DNA of 64,000 nucleotides. It comes from Bryobacteraceae bacterium. GTDB taxonomy: Bacteria; Acidobacteriota; Terriglobia; Bryobacterales; Bryobacteraceae. The translations under genes and the position numbers were made by a program. Shown here one piece after another: positions 9,153 through 17,797 of this stretch. Location: contig JAIEMJ010000023.1 of the NCBI GenBank assembly GCA_019752335.1, positions 124,001 through 188,000 of the forward strand. Direction: 5' to 3'. How positions within the stretch are numbered: position 1 is the stretch's first letter; each line of letters begins with the position of its first letter. A model generated the notes under the pieces. It was not told where the DNA came from and searched no databases. It saw nothing but the letters and a program-made list of their open reading frames with translations.

Positions 9153-9365
9153 TCAGACCGGCAACTCGACTTCGATCTCACGAAGCTCTGAGGTGGGGGA
9201 ACGTTCTTCCCGAAGAACCTCCCAATAGATTTGGATCGCCTCCGTGGCACGGCTGAGCAGTTCCTCCGCCGAAGCACCGGTTACCAGGATCGACGGTAGT
9301 TCGGGCACGTAGCCGCTGTATCCAGTCGGGCCGCTCTCCATTACCAGTGAGTACTTGCGGGTCAT
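9153..9365 (-). CDS. hicB: HicB-like antitoxin
   Basis: 70 residues with the partial RNase-H-like HicB fold: YSLVMESGPTGYSGYVPELPS at the N-terminus followed by VTGASAEELLSRATEAIQIYWEVLRE. Short HicB proteins like this neutralise HicA and usually also bind the operon promoter. Its ATG overlaps the stop of the upstream HicA gene by four bases, the standard toxin-first hicAB order. Confidence 0.85.
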   Translation of the reverse strand: MTRKYSLVMESGPTGYSGYVPELPSILVTGASAEELLSRATEAIQIYWEVLREERSPTSELREIEVELPV

Positions 9366-9580
9366 CTCTTATCGTCCTCAATACCAGTTTGCCTCAGAAT
9401 CGCCTTGTATGTGCCGGGCCGAACATCGTCCCCGAGCCGTCCGGACACAACCGCGATGCGGCCGTCGGGGCTGCGGAATACATGATGATCGCCGGAGGTT
9501 CGCACGAGCCGCCAGCCCGCTCTTTCGATCTTCCGAATTACTTCCCGAACCTTCAACGGCACAAGCTTCAGTCTACCCAA
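9362..9580 (-). CDS. hicA: HicA-like mRNA interferase toxin
   Basis: 72 residues with a double-stranded-RNA-binding-like fold: VREVIRKIERAGWRLVRTSGDHHVFRSPDG followed by VVSGRLGDDVRPGTYKAILRQTGI. The GDHHVF segment supplies the conserved histidine of the HicA RNase. The toxin degrades mRNA when free and is held inactive by the HicB product of the overlapping downstream gene. Both genes appear intact. Confidence 0.88.
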   Translation of the reverse strand: MGRLKLVPLKVREVIRKIERAGWRLVRTSGDHHVFRSPDGRIAVVSGRLGDDVRPGTYKAILRQTGIEDDKR

Positions 9581-9752
9581 CTGCGATTTCTAGTCTTCGT
9601 TGCGACAATCACAGCTTTGTCTACGAGCCATCCGGATCATTCTCCCTGGCCCTGGGTCAGTTGCGCGACCTCGCCGCGAGGCCACATCATCTAACCCCGC
9701 TTGCTTCGCGGTCGACCAAGACTTGCGTAGCCAGTCTGGGACGATGTCGCGT

Positions 9753-9945
9753 TCAAGAACCTGTAGAGCATATTGCTCGGTGGACAATCACCTGTTCCCG
9801 TGTCACGTCAAACCACTCGATGATCTCGTCAACGGTAGCACCGGACTCGAGGTTCTCAAAGACGGTAGAAACCGGCATGCGGGAGTCCTTGGGACCAGTC
9901 AAGTTGTGCCATAGAAGAACTCCTTCGTCTTTTTCGTAGCTTGTT
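9753..9945 (-). pseudogene. Relic of a DUF433-type antitoxin
   Basis: This 400-base gap between hicA and pgk has no intact gene. On the minus strand one frame reads DSRMPVSTVFENLESGA followed by TVDEIIEWFDVTREQV, which closely resembles the core of DUF433 proteins, often antitoxins paired with PIN-like toxins. The expected GTR-type entry motif is altered and the frame ends soon after EQV with IVHRAICSTGS; a neighbouring frame continues with a helix-like EQYALQVLERD segment, as if one frameshift separates the two. I read it as a decayed gene from sequence resemblance alone. The remaining bases, 9581-9752, hold nothing else I can support. Confidence 0.4.
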
Positions 9946-9981
9946 CCTACCCGAACATCTGGGCTGCCACGTAACCAGGAG

Positions 9982-11151
9982 CTACTTCGCGGTAAGCGCC
10001 GCGACGCCGGGCAGTTCGATCCCCGAAAGGAATTCGAGCGACGCGCCGCCGCCCGTCGAGACGTGGGATATCTGGTCGCTCAGGCCAGCCGTCTTGATCG
10101 CCTTCTCCGAGTCGCCGCCGCCGACGATGGAGATCGCGCTCGAGGCGGCCACGGCGCGGGCTAGCGACATCGTGCCGACGTCGAAGGGCGGCATTTCGAA
10201 GACGCCCATCGGTCCGTTCCAGATGATCGTCTTGGCTTGGTTCACCTCGGCGATGTAAGCGGCCAGGGTGGCCGGGCCGATGTCGAGCGCCATGGTGCCC
10301 TCGGGAATCACCGTCACCGACTCATGCGCGGCCTGCGCTTCGAATTTCTCCGCCACAACATGGTCCGTCGGCAGCATCAGCTTCTTGCCGGCTTGCGCCA
10401 TCAGGTCCCGCGCCAGCTCCACCTTGTCGGCCTCCACGAGGCTCTTGCCCGTCGGCTGATGCATGGCGCGCAGGAAGGTGTAGGCCATGGCGCCGCCGAT
10501 CAGCACGCGGTCGCAGACCTTCAGAAGATTGACGATCACTTCGATCTTGTCGGAGACCTTGGCGCCGCCAATGATGGCGATACAAGGGCGGTCCGGATTC
10601 GTGGTCGCCTTGCCGAGGTACTCCAATTCCTTGTCCATCAGCAGTCCCGCCGCGGCTTGCTTCACGTGCGCCACCATCCCCACGGTAGAGGCGTGGGCGC
10701 GATGAGCGGTGCCGAAGGCGTCGTTGACGTAGAGGTCACACAGCGCGGCCAGTTGGGCGGAGAACCCCGGATCGTTTTCCTCTTCCGCCGCGTGGTAGCG
10801 CAGATTCTCGAGCAACAAGACTTCACCCGGCGCGGGCAACATCGCCTCCACCGCGGCGCCGACACAATCGGGCGCCATGCGCACGGGCCGCTTCAACAAC
10901 TCCGCCAGCCGGACCGCCACGGGCGCCAAGCTCATCTCCGGATTCGGCTGACCCTTGGGCCGGCCCAGGTGGCTAGCCAGCACGACCGCGGCGCCCTGGT
11001 CCAGACAGTATTGAATCGTCGGCAGCGAAGCGCGGATGCGCTTGTCCGAAGTAATCTCGCGGCCCCCGTTGGTAAGAGGGACGTTAAAATCGACCCGGAT
11101 GAACACACGCTTGCCGGCAAGGGAGAGGTCACGTACAGAGAGTTTGGCCAT
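9982..11151 (-). CDS. pgk: Phosphoglycerate kinase
   Basis: 389 residues, normal length for bacterial PGK. The N-terminal domain has the signature [12 protein letters not shown] and the substrate-binding ASHLGRPKG; the C-terminal nucleotide-binding domain has the glycine-rich [10 protein letters not shown], the WNGPMGVFE segment and the GGGDS near the end. It interconverts 1,3-bisphosphoglycerate and 3-phosphoglycerate in glycolysis and gluconeogenesis, in the cytosol. It stands alone here; gapA and tpi are not adjacent. Confidence 0.97.
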   Translation of the reverse strand: MAKLSVRDLSLAGKRVFIRVDFNVPLTNGGREITSDKRIRASLPTIQYCLDQGAAVVLASHLGRPKGQPNPEMSLAPVAVRLAELLKRPVRMAPDCVGAAVEAMLPAPGEVLLLENLRYHAAEEENDPGFSAQLAALCDLYVNDAFGTAHRAHASTVGMVAHVKQAAAGLLMDKELEYLGKATTNPDRPCIAIIGGAKVSDKIEVIVNLLKVCDRVLIGGAMAYTFLRAMHQPTGKSLVEADKVELARDLMAQAGKKLMLPTDHVVAEKFEAQAAHESVTVIPEGTMALDIGPATLAAYIAEVNQAKTIIWNGPMGVFEMPPFDVGTMSLARAVAASSAISIVGGGDSEKAIKTAGLSDQISHVSTGGGASLEFLSGIELPGVAALTAK

Positions 11152-11192
11152 GGGGAAATTTCAGGCTAACACGGCCCGCTGCCCGTAAAGGT

Positions 11193-12329
11193 TCACGGCT
11201 CCGCTAAGCGCTGGTTCACTTGCCGGATCGCGGACGCCAGATCTTGCGGGTAAAACAGCCGGAAGCTCTTGCCCTTTCCCTTCACGATCTTCGCGATCAG
11301 GTCCTCGGGATCCGCTAACGTCAGAGGGAAGCAGAGGTAGAACATTTTGCCGGCGTCGAGCTTCACTTCGGCCTGGCGCTCGGGGAGTCGCGCGTTCGAA
11401 GGACGCATCTCCGGACCCAGAAAAATGACCGGCTGGCCCTTCGCGGCGGCGATCTCTTTCTCCACCACGCGGAACAGAAACTCACCCGCCGGCGGACCGG
11501 TCGCCAGAGTGTTGTAGTCGATCGTGCCAAAGTCAGCGCGCTCCAGGACGCCGAAGAGGCGGCGGTAGTCGCGGGGACGGAAGTCGGCGGAGCGGAAGAG
11601 TTCACGCCGACCGTCGACGTCGAAGACAACCACCCGGGCGCGACTGACGTGAACCTGATCCAGCACCGACTTCAAGCTCGTCAGGAGGATCGTCCGGTCC
11701 CACGGCGACAGCTTGGTCACGTAACGGCGACGGGCGACGGGCGCGGCGTTCAACATCACGGTCACCTCACCCTTCGCGTCAGTTGCAGGCTTGAAGCCAG
11801 ACCAGTCTTCCAGGCGGACGCTGGTTACCGTATTGGGCGGCGTCGCCATCTCTACCTTACCCGGCTGGTTCACGCCGAAAGTCCAGCTCTTCCGGCAGAC
11901 CTTTCCATCGCGCTCCACCAGCAGCCAGTCCACCTCATACTTGCCGACTCCCACGAAGAAGCCACCGCCATACCAGAGATCGACCTTCTTGTCCGCAGGC
12001 ACCTCCGGCAAGACAGACTCCTGGAAGAAATACGTCCAATCCCCGCTTGCGCCGCGCGGACGTACGCGGAACGACGTTACCAAGCGGTTGCCCGCCTCGC
12101 CGGCCACTTCCTGCGACGGAAGCGTCACCTCGAAGCCGGACCAATATTTGAAGCTGAAGCTCAGGCGCGGTGGCACATGGTCGACCCGGCAGCGTAGCGG
12201 GGGCGCCTTGCGGTCCTCCCAGACGCTGGTGAAGCGGCCGGGGAGCACGTGTCCAGCTTCGCTCTTCGCCTCGACAAGAATCTGCGCGGCGAGCGGGAGG
12301 GCGATAATGAGCAGCGATAGCGGTCGCAC
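11193..12329 (-). CDS. Secreted protein of unknown function
   Basis: 378 residues with an N-terminal signal peptide (MRPLSLLIIALPLAAQILVEA). The first half is strand-rich, with aromatic motifs such as FSFKYWSGFEV and WLLVERDGKVCRKSW. The second half alternates helices and strands (TILLTSLKSVLDQVHVSRARVVVFDVDG) in a way that could be a VWA-like Rossmann fold without a MIDAS motif. I do not recognise the family and give no function. It lies between pgk and the RNase P RNA gene on the same strand. Confidence 0.7.
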   Translation of the reverse strand: MRPLSLLIIALPLAAQILVEAKSEAGHVLPGRFTSVWEDRKAPPLRCRVDHVPPRLSFSFKYWSGFEVTLPSQEVAGEAGNRLVTSFRVRPRGASGDWTYFFQESVLPEVPADKKVDLWYGGGFFVGVGKYEVDWLLVERDGKVCRKSWTFGVNQPGKVEMATPPNTVTSVRLEDWSGFKPATDAKGEVTVMLNAAPVARRRYVTKLSPWDRTILLTSLKSVLDQVHVSRARVVVFDVDGRRELFRSADFRPRDYRRLFGVLERADFGTIDYNTLATGPPAGEFLFRVVEKEIAAAKGQPVIFLGPEMRPSNARLPERQAEVKLDAGKMFYLCFPLTLADPEDLIAKIVKGKGKSFRLFYPQDLASAIRQVNQRLAEP

Positions 12330-12385
12330 GGCTTTTGCCTATGAGATGCGGAAACGCGTCTAGCGTATTCCCTCTATTTTTCGTT

Positions 12386-12778
12386 GGGTTCGCCGGCCGG
12401 TAAGCCGGTTTCTGTTCCCGCCGAAGCGGGTGGCAGCCATTCATCTAGACCGCGCCTTACGGCGCGGCTCAAGCAACCTACCCGGAAGTGAAACGGGACG
12501 GGCCGCCCCTCCTCCCCTATTTGGTCTTGCTCCGCGTGGGGTTTGCCGTGCCAGCCCGGTTACCCGGACCGCGGTGCGCTCTTACCGCACCTTTTCACCC
12601 TTACCCCAGCTTGCGCCGGGGCGGTATATTCTCTGTTGCACTTTCCGTCCAGGAACCGTCGCCAGTTCCCTGCCCGGCCATTAACCGGCACGCTGCCCTA
12701 TGGAGACCGGACTTTCCTCCCGCCAGCACCCGGGCCGAGACCCACGCACCAGCCGGCGGCTGCCTGTCCGGCGAACCC
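12386..12778 (-). ncRNA. rnpB: RNase P RNA (bacterial type A)
   Basis: Read on the minus strand, the conserved core elements appear in order: GGGAGGAAAGTCCGG with CTCCATAGGGCAG near the 5' end, the segment GGAAAGTGCAACAGAGA, the GAGCAAGACCAAATAGGG element, GGTAGGTTGCTTGAG and TAGATGAATGGCTGCC near the 3' end. The ends GGGTTCGCCGG and CCGGCGAACCC form a perfect 11-base-pair P1 helix, which sets the ends at about 12778 and 12386. The RNA is the catalytic subunit that removes 5' leaders from pre-tRNA. Apparent open frames across it are not genes. Confidence 0.97.
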
Positions 12779-12969
12779 ATCTGTACGGTAGCACGCTTCC
12801 GCCCGGAAACCAGGTCTGGAAAAGTATACAAGTTGGCTTGACATTTTGGGCTATACTGAAGCTACCCCGAGAACTAACATTTCTACCCCGAAATGTTTGG
12901 CATCCACCTCTGCGACAAATTCGAGCCCGGCCAACAAGAGCCGGGGAGCGGTATCAATGAGGAGACGTT

Positions 12970-15900
12970 ATGTTCAGAACGAATCGTTTGCCGCGCGCCG
13001 GGATGAGCGCGCTCGCTTTGGTTATGGTGGGCTGGCTGGTGGCGGAACCAGCCGCGGCACAGTTGAACATCACGACCTACCAGACGGCGCAACGCGACGA
13101 TTGGGAAGAAATTAACTTCGAATACAACCAGTCCGTGTTGACCGATGGCTTCCCTAGCTTACTCCGGTTGGCCGAGCTCCTCAAGGAGAACCCCGGCTAC
13201 AAGGTAAAGCTGGAGGGCCACGGCGACCAGATTGGGCCCGACAATTACAACGACGCCCTTGGCCAGCGCCGCGCCGATAGCGTCAAGGCGTTCCTCGTGA
13301 AGTACGGCACGAAGTCCTCGCAGCTTGAGGCGATCTCGCGCGGCAAGCGCAGCCCGAAGGTGCCGGACACCTCGCCACTCGCCCGCTTCATGAACCGGCG
13401 CGTGACGATGACGGTTACCGATGGCGACGGCAAGCAGGTCTCGGCCGGCGGCGTCGGCGACGCCATCAAGGCCATCATGGATCAACTGAAGATGATGCAG
13501 GCCAAGAGCGAGCAGTGCTGCACGGATATCCTCTCCCGCCTGAATAAACTCGACGACATCCTGAAAGCCCTCCGCGACCTGAACCAGATGAACGGCGACC
13601 TGCGCCGTGAGTTAGATGGCCTGAAGAATGGCCAGTCGAATCTAGGCAAGACGCTGGATGAGCAAGGCAAGCAGTTGGCGGCGTTGGGCAAGATGACGGG
13701 TCCGGCAGGTCCCGCGGGTCCGGCAGGCCCTGGAGGCGCGATGGGCGCCACGAATTCGCAGCAGTTGGCGCAAGGAGGCCCGGGTAGCGGTCCTGGCGCC
13801 GGTTCGAGCACCGGCTCTGGCGCGGGCGGTCGCGGCAATGGCAACAACGGCATGAGCGGTTCAGGTTCATCAGGTTCAGGTTCAGGTTCGGGCAGCGCCA
13901 ATGCGAGTGCCAAGGCCGGACGCGACGGGTCGAGCAGTGGCGGCATGAACAGCACGAGCTTCGGCAATGGCCGCTTCAGTCTGCTCGGCGCCAATGTCGG
14001 CATGGACGACTCCCGCAAGCTGACCTTCACGGGCCGCGGCCGCTACTTCCAGACCTTCGCCAAGAATTTCGCCGTGCAGGCGCAAGGCGAATACATGTAC
14101 TTCCGCGATCGTCAGGAAGGCCAGTTCGACATCGGTCTCGTCAATCGCTTCCGCAGCAATTGGCAAGCCGGCGTCTTCACCAGCTTCCGGACCGTGAACC
14201 TCCGCGCTTACGACCGTAACGGCACGCTCGGCCAGGCCAGTATCACCACGGACTACCTCTTCAAGCGCGGCCGGCTGGGAGCCTTCGGCACCAAGGCCTT
14301 CCTCGACGAAGCCATCATCAACAGCCGGCAAATCTCGGCCAACATCCGGCTCGACACGTACCTGAAGGCCGTCGATCAGGTCGGCGTCGCGGGCGCCATT
14401 CAGCTCTTCAAGGAGAACTACGTCGAAGGCAACTTCGGCTACCTGCACGGCCGTGGCGTCGCCAGCCGGCCGGGCGGCACGCTCCGCTTCGTGTTCCCGC
14501 TGAACGACATGGTCGCCCTGACGCTGGAAGGCGGCATGAACGAGACGCTCCTGTCGCGCGGCCAGAACGGGCGAGTGGTGGGCGGTGTACTCTTCGGCAA
14601 CCAACTCCGGCCCAAGCAGTTCCTGGCCCATGAGGGTCCGGTGCCGGTCGACATTCCCCGCGTCCGTTACGAGACCCTGACGCGCACCATCCGCACGGGC
14701 TTCGCGACGCCCGTCGCCGACGCCGGCCCCGACCAGATCGGCGTCGCCGCCGGTTCCATTTTGCTCGACGGCTCCGCCTCGTTCCACCCGGACGGCGACC
14801 CCATCACCTTCCAGTGGACGCAGGTCGCTGGCCCCGCCGTATCGCTGGCGGGCGTCAACACCGCGCGGGCCACCTTCACGGGCGAAGAAGGCCAGCTCTA
14901 CGCCTTCCGTTTGACGGTCCGGGATCCGCGCGGAGCGCAAGCTCTGGCTCGCGTGACGGTTACCACCCGCGCCGCGGCCCCGCTCCGGATTCTGCGTTTC
15001 ACCGCCAATCCTTCCAGCGTGCGTAGCGGACAGAGCAGCACGCTTACCTGGCAGGTCGACAACGCGACGAGCGTCGAGATCTCCACCATTGGACGCGTCG
15101 ATGCGCGCGGTGGCAGCGTCACCGTGGCGCCCGGCGATACCACCGTGTACCGGTTAACCGCCCGCGGCGCAAACAACCAGGAGTTGAACGAAACGGTAAC
15201 CATCACCGTCGAGAAGCCCTTGGGCCGCATCATCACCTTTACTTCATCGCCGATGAATATCTCCCTCGGCCAGAGCTCGACGTTGAGCTGGCAGACCGAA
15301 GGCGCCGAGACCGTAGAACTGTCCGGCACGGGTCCGGTGGCGGCGAATGGCTCGCAGTCGGTGTCGCCGACGCAGACCACCACCTACACCTTGATCGTAC
15401 GCACCCGTTTCGGCGAGGTGACGGCGAATACGACGATCCAAGTGACGCCGCCTTCGGCGCCACGCATTCTCCGCTTCACGGCCGCGCCGCAAAACATTGT
15501 CACCGGCGAAGCCGCCACCTTGCTCTGGAGCGTGGAGAACGCCACCGACGTCACGATCTCCACGATCGGCTCGGTCGGCAACAACGGCACCTTCAACGTG
15601 ACCCCGGCGGGCACCACGGTTTACCGCCTGACGGCGCGTAACCAGTCCGGAGAACCGGTGACGGCGGAGACCACGGTAACCGTTTCTCGCCCGCCGGCGA
15701 TCATCAGCTTCACCGCGAATCCGGATACCACCCGGCCGGGTGGCGAAGTGACGCTTACCTGGATCACGGAGAATACCAACAACGTCTCCATCTCGGGAGT
15801 CGGAACGGTGGCGGGCTCGGGCTCAGTAGTGGTGAAGCCCAACACCACGACGGCTTATACCTTAACGGCGAGCGGCGCCCGGACCACCCTAACCCAGCAA

Positions 15901-16221
15901 CTCATCGTCACTGTCATCGTGCCCCCGGCGCAAGGCGGACGGCCTCCCGTCGCCAACGCCGGCGCAAACATCGTCACCACGCGGCAGGAGATCCTGCTGG
16001 ACGGTTCGGCGAGTGCGCATCCGGATAACAAGCAGTTCCGTTATTCGTGGCGCGCCATCGGGGCGCGGACGCCGCTCGAAATCCGCGGCGCCGACACCGC
16101 CACACCCACGGTCCGCTTCAATCAGTTGAGCTACGGAGAGTACCAATTTGAGCTCACCTGCACCGACGGCGACGGCCGCTTCTCCACCTCCACCGTGAAG
16201 GTCTTCTACGGAGCCTTCTAG
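12970..16221 (+). CDS. Mosaic OmpA-family surface protein with collagen-like, barrel and PKD/Ig-like domains
   Basis: 1083 residues. After a signal peptide (residues 1-30) comes an OmpA-type peptidoglycan-binding domain (about 43-150; LEGHGDQIGPDNYNDALGQRR and NRRV), then a coiled-coil region (155-240), a short collagen-like stretch (TGPAGPAGPAGPGG, about 243-256), a Gly/Ser/Asn-rich linker to about 330, a strand-rich region likely to be an outer-membrane barrel (about 335-545), a PKD-like domain (about 580-668), four Ig-like repeats of about 80 residues (each opening near RFTANPSSV, FTSSPMNI, RFTAAPQNI, SFTANPDTT) and a last PKD-like domain. OmpA domains are usually C-terminal, so this order is inverted. 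It may tether the cell wall to the outer membrane and display an adhesive stalk; that role is inferred. Confidence 0.88.
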   Translation: MFRTNRLPRAGMSALALVMVGWLVAEPAAAQLNITTYQTAQRDDWEEINFEYNQSVLTDGFPSLLRLAELLKENPGYKVKLEGHGDQIGPDNYNDALGQRRADSVKAFLVKYGTKSSQLEAISRGKRSPKVPDTSPLARFMNRRVTMTVTDGDGKQVSAGGVGDAIKAIMDQLKMMQAKSEQCCTDILSRLNKLDDILKALRDLNQMNGDLRRELDGLKNGQSNLGKTLDEQGKQLAALGKMTGPAGPAGPAGPGGAMGATNSQQLAQGGPGSGPGAGSSTGSGAGGRGNGNNGMSGSGSSGSGSGSGSANASAKAGRDGSSSGGMNSTSFGNGRFSLLGANVGMDDSRKLTFTGRGRYFQTFAKNFAVQAQGEYMYFRDRQEGQFDIGLVNRFRSNWQAGVFTSFRTVNLRAYDRNGTLGQASITTDYLFKRGRLGAFGTKAFLDEAIINSRQISANIRLDTYLKAVDQVGVAGAIQLFKENYVEGNFGYLHGRGVASRPGGTLRFVFPLNDMVALTLEGGMNETLLSRGQNGRVVGGVLFGNQLRPKQFLAHEGPVPVDIPRVRYETLTRTIRTGFATPVADAGPDQIGVAAGSILLDGSASFHPDGDPITFQWTQVAGPAVSLAGVNTARATFTGEEGQLYAFRLTVRDPRGAQALARVTVTTRAAAPLRILRFTANPSSVRSGQSSTLTWQVDNATSVEISTIGRVDARGGSVTVAPGDTTVYRLTARGANNQELNETVTITVEKPLGRIITFTSSPMNISLGQSSTLSWQTEGAETVELSGTGPVAANGSQSVSPTQTTTYTLIVRTRFGEVTANTTIQVTPPSAPRILRFTAAPQNIVTGEAATLLWSVENATDVTISTIGSVGNNGTFNVTPAGTTVYRLTARNQSGEPVTAETTVTVSRPPAIISFTANPDTTRPGGEVTLTWITENTNNVSISGVGTVAGSGSVVVKPNTTTAYTLTASGARTTLTQQLIVTVIVPPAQGGRPPVANAGANIVTTRQEILLDGSASAHPDNKQFRYSWRAIGARTPLEIRGADTATPTVRFNQLSYGEYQFELTCTDGDGRFSTSTVKVFYGAF

Positions 16222-16237
16222 CCGGAAGGCGCGCCTT

Positions 16238-16271
16238 CAGGGCAAGTCGCCTATGCAGGTGGCTTGCCCTG
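16238..16271 (+). terminator. Hairpin after the OmpA-family gene
   Basis: CAGGGCAAG and CTTGCCCTG form a nine-pair stem that extends inward with two mismatches, 17 bases after the stop codon. There is no T-run, so it may be a Rho-type end, a processing site or a REP-like element. Confidence 0.5.
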
Positions 16272-16511
16272 CCGGGGCCGTACGAATCGAACCGGGGAGT
16301 AATTGAATCCTAAGGACTTACGGAGAGCAGGCAGGTGCGGCACAGGACGCGCCTTCTCCCCAGCCTTCTCTGAATCGAGGATAGCAGGCCGCCCCAAGCA
16401 TTGTTCGTTAATAGGTTGATTCTGCTGGACAACACGCGTGTGAAGCACACCGCCGTGGCGGCAGCGGGGGACGAAAAAGTGGCCGCCGCTGAGAGCGAGC
16501 TACAGGAACCG
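16272..16511. other. Intergenic stretch with no supported gene
   Basis: Between the hairpin and the small DUF3592-like gene. Short open frames exist on both strands but none has a ribosome binding site, domain or composition that supports it. Confidence 0.4.
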
Positions 16512-16907
16512 CTAATCGAACCAAAGGCGCCAAGCGGCGGCGGCAGTGAGGAATCCGAAAATGATGAGGCCGGTGTAGATCAACGTCGCGTGGGGTGAAA
16601 CTATAGCCGTATTGTGCTTCACTTCGCCCGGCCGGTCTGGATCGTAGCGAATCGCCAAGGTCGAACCGGGCCGAATTTCCCGCCAAGTGGCCTTCGATAC
16701 CGTGATGCGGCAACGGCGACCGGCAAACTCCACCCACGTGTGGAACGCACCGCGAAATGGCAGTTCTTCTTTCTCGACAATGGTCGCCACGCCCGGCACA
16801 CCTCGTTCGCGCGAACGCAAAATGTACAGCAGTCCCCAGGTAGGAACCACGATCATCAGCAGCGCAACGAATCCCAACAGTGCCGGCAAAGCCGGATGAT
16901 GCAGCAC
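16512..16907 (-). CDS. DUF3592-like small membrane protein
   Basis: 131 residues with a hydrophobic helix at each end (about 10-30 and 108-126) and between them a beta-rich region ending in ITVSKATWREIRPGSTLAIRYDPDRPGEVK. The RPGSTLAIRYDPDRP segment is typical of DUF3592 proteins, in which the domain between the helices lies outside the membrane. Function is unknown in the family. It is transcribed on the same strand as the exopolysaccharide genes but is not overlapping with them. Confidence 0.75.
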   Translation of the reverse strand: MLHHPALPALLGFVALLMIVVPTWGLLYILRSRERGVPGVATIVEKEELPFRGAFHTWVEFAGRRCRITVSKATWREIRPGSTLAIRYDPDRPGEVKHNTAIVSPHATLIYTGLIIFGFLTAAAAWRLWFD

Positions 16908-16948
16908 CCCACAAGTCTAGCGGATTCACCTGAGTTCCCCAAGGGGTT

Positions 16949-17794
16949 TCACCCGGACCTTGGGTTCAAAACGATGCCTAGTACTCGACCTTCCGGGGTA
17001 CGGGCCGTGGCTTTCTGCGCCTCGGCAAACCGCGTGTGACCCGGCCGGATCACCAGCAGGCTGGCGTCAGCGATTTCGGACAGGATTTCCGCGTCAGAGG
17101 ACTCGCTGAACGCGGGCCCGTCGAGAATCACCCAGTCGAAGCACTGGCGCCAGTGTTCAATCAAGCTGGGCAACTTCTGCAGATCGACCGTATCAATCGC
17201 CGTTGCGCCACCGGCGCCCAGCGTCATCACAAAGAGATTGCAGCCCGGAACCCGGTGCAGGACGGTCCACCAGGCCTGATTCGCCAGTCCGCGCGGACCC
17301 TGTAAAGCTTCCGTCAAGCCCGGTTCAGCCGGCGCTCCCAATTGCCGGTGCAGCCCGGGAGAAGCCGTATTCACATCTACCAGCAGCACTTGCGCGTCCG
17401 ACACTGCTAGCGACGCCGCCAAATTGGCGGCCACAAAGCTGCGCCCATCGCCCGCCGAAGGGCTCAGCACGCTTACCACCCGCAGATCCTGCCGCTGCAG
17501 GCTCCAGTTGCGTTGCTCCAGGCACAGACGGGTCCGTAAAGCGCGAAACTGTTCGAGATACTCGCGCCGGCACTGGGGATTGAGGACGGCAAAGGTCTTG
17601 CGGCAAGCGGACTCGTCGAGGGCGGGCGGCTCGTAGGAGTCCTCCACGGGCTCGACTACTGGTACGTCCGGTACCACATCGGGTACCGGTTCGGCCGCCG
17701 GTTCCGGAGGAGCGTCCAACTGGTCAGCTAGATTCAGCAGAGTCTGCGCGAACGCTTCCGGCGCGGCGGCGATGGCTTCCTGCGTAGTCTCCAT
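16949..17794 (-). CDS. CpsD/ParA-like P-loop protein with degenerate Walker A
   Basis: 281 residues. An acidic, proline-rich N-terminus (about 1-65) precedes a domain that matches the tyrosine autokinase partners of Wzz proteins: YLEQFRALRTRL, then VVSVLSPSAGDGRSFVAANL, LLVDVNTASPGLH and WVILDGPAF. In active enzymes the loop is G-E-G-K-S/T and the second motif D-x-D-x-R-x-P. Here the lysine is arginine (R118 in GDGRS) and the second motif lacks its second aspartate and arginine. There is also no C-terminal tyrosine cluster. It lies three bases after the Wzz-TPR gene, so it very likely partners that protein, but perhaps as a regulator without kinase activity. Confidence 0.85.
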   Translation of the reverse strand: METTQEAIAAAPEAFAQTLLNLADQLDAPPEPAAEPVPDVVPDVPVVEPVEDSYEPPALDESACRKTFAVLNPQCRREYLEQFRALRTRLCLEQRNWSLQRQDLRVVSVLSPSAGDGRSFVAANLAASLAVSDAQVLLVDVNTASPGLHRQLGAPAEPGLTEALQGPRGLANQAWWTVLHRVPGCNLFVMTLGAGGATAIDTVDLQKLPSLIEHWRQCFDWVILDGPAFSESSDAEILSEIADASLLVIRPGHTRFAEAQKATARTPEGRVLGIVLNPRSG

Positions 17795-17797
17795 GCT

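Noticed and set aside
12430-12841. Overlapping open frames on both strands
   Set aside because: They lie inside the RNase P RNA gene; GC-rich structured RNA leaves frames open by chance.
12838-12857. TTGACA and TATACT as a sigma-70 promoter for the OmpA-family gene
   Set aside because: The spacing is only eight bases, far from the required 16-18.
13720-13900. Gly/Ser/Pro-rich stretch as possible sequencing artefact
   Set aside because: The frame stays open on both sides with clear domains, and GPA triplets plus GS linker are normal for surface proteins.
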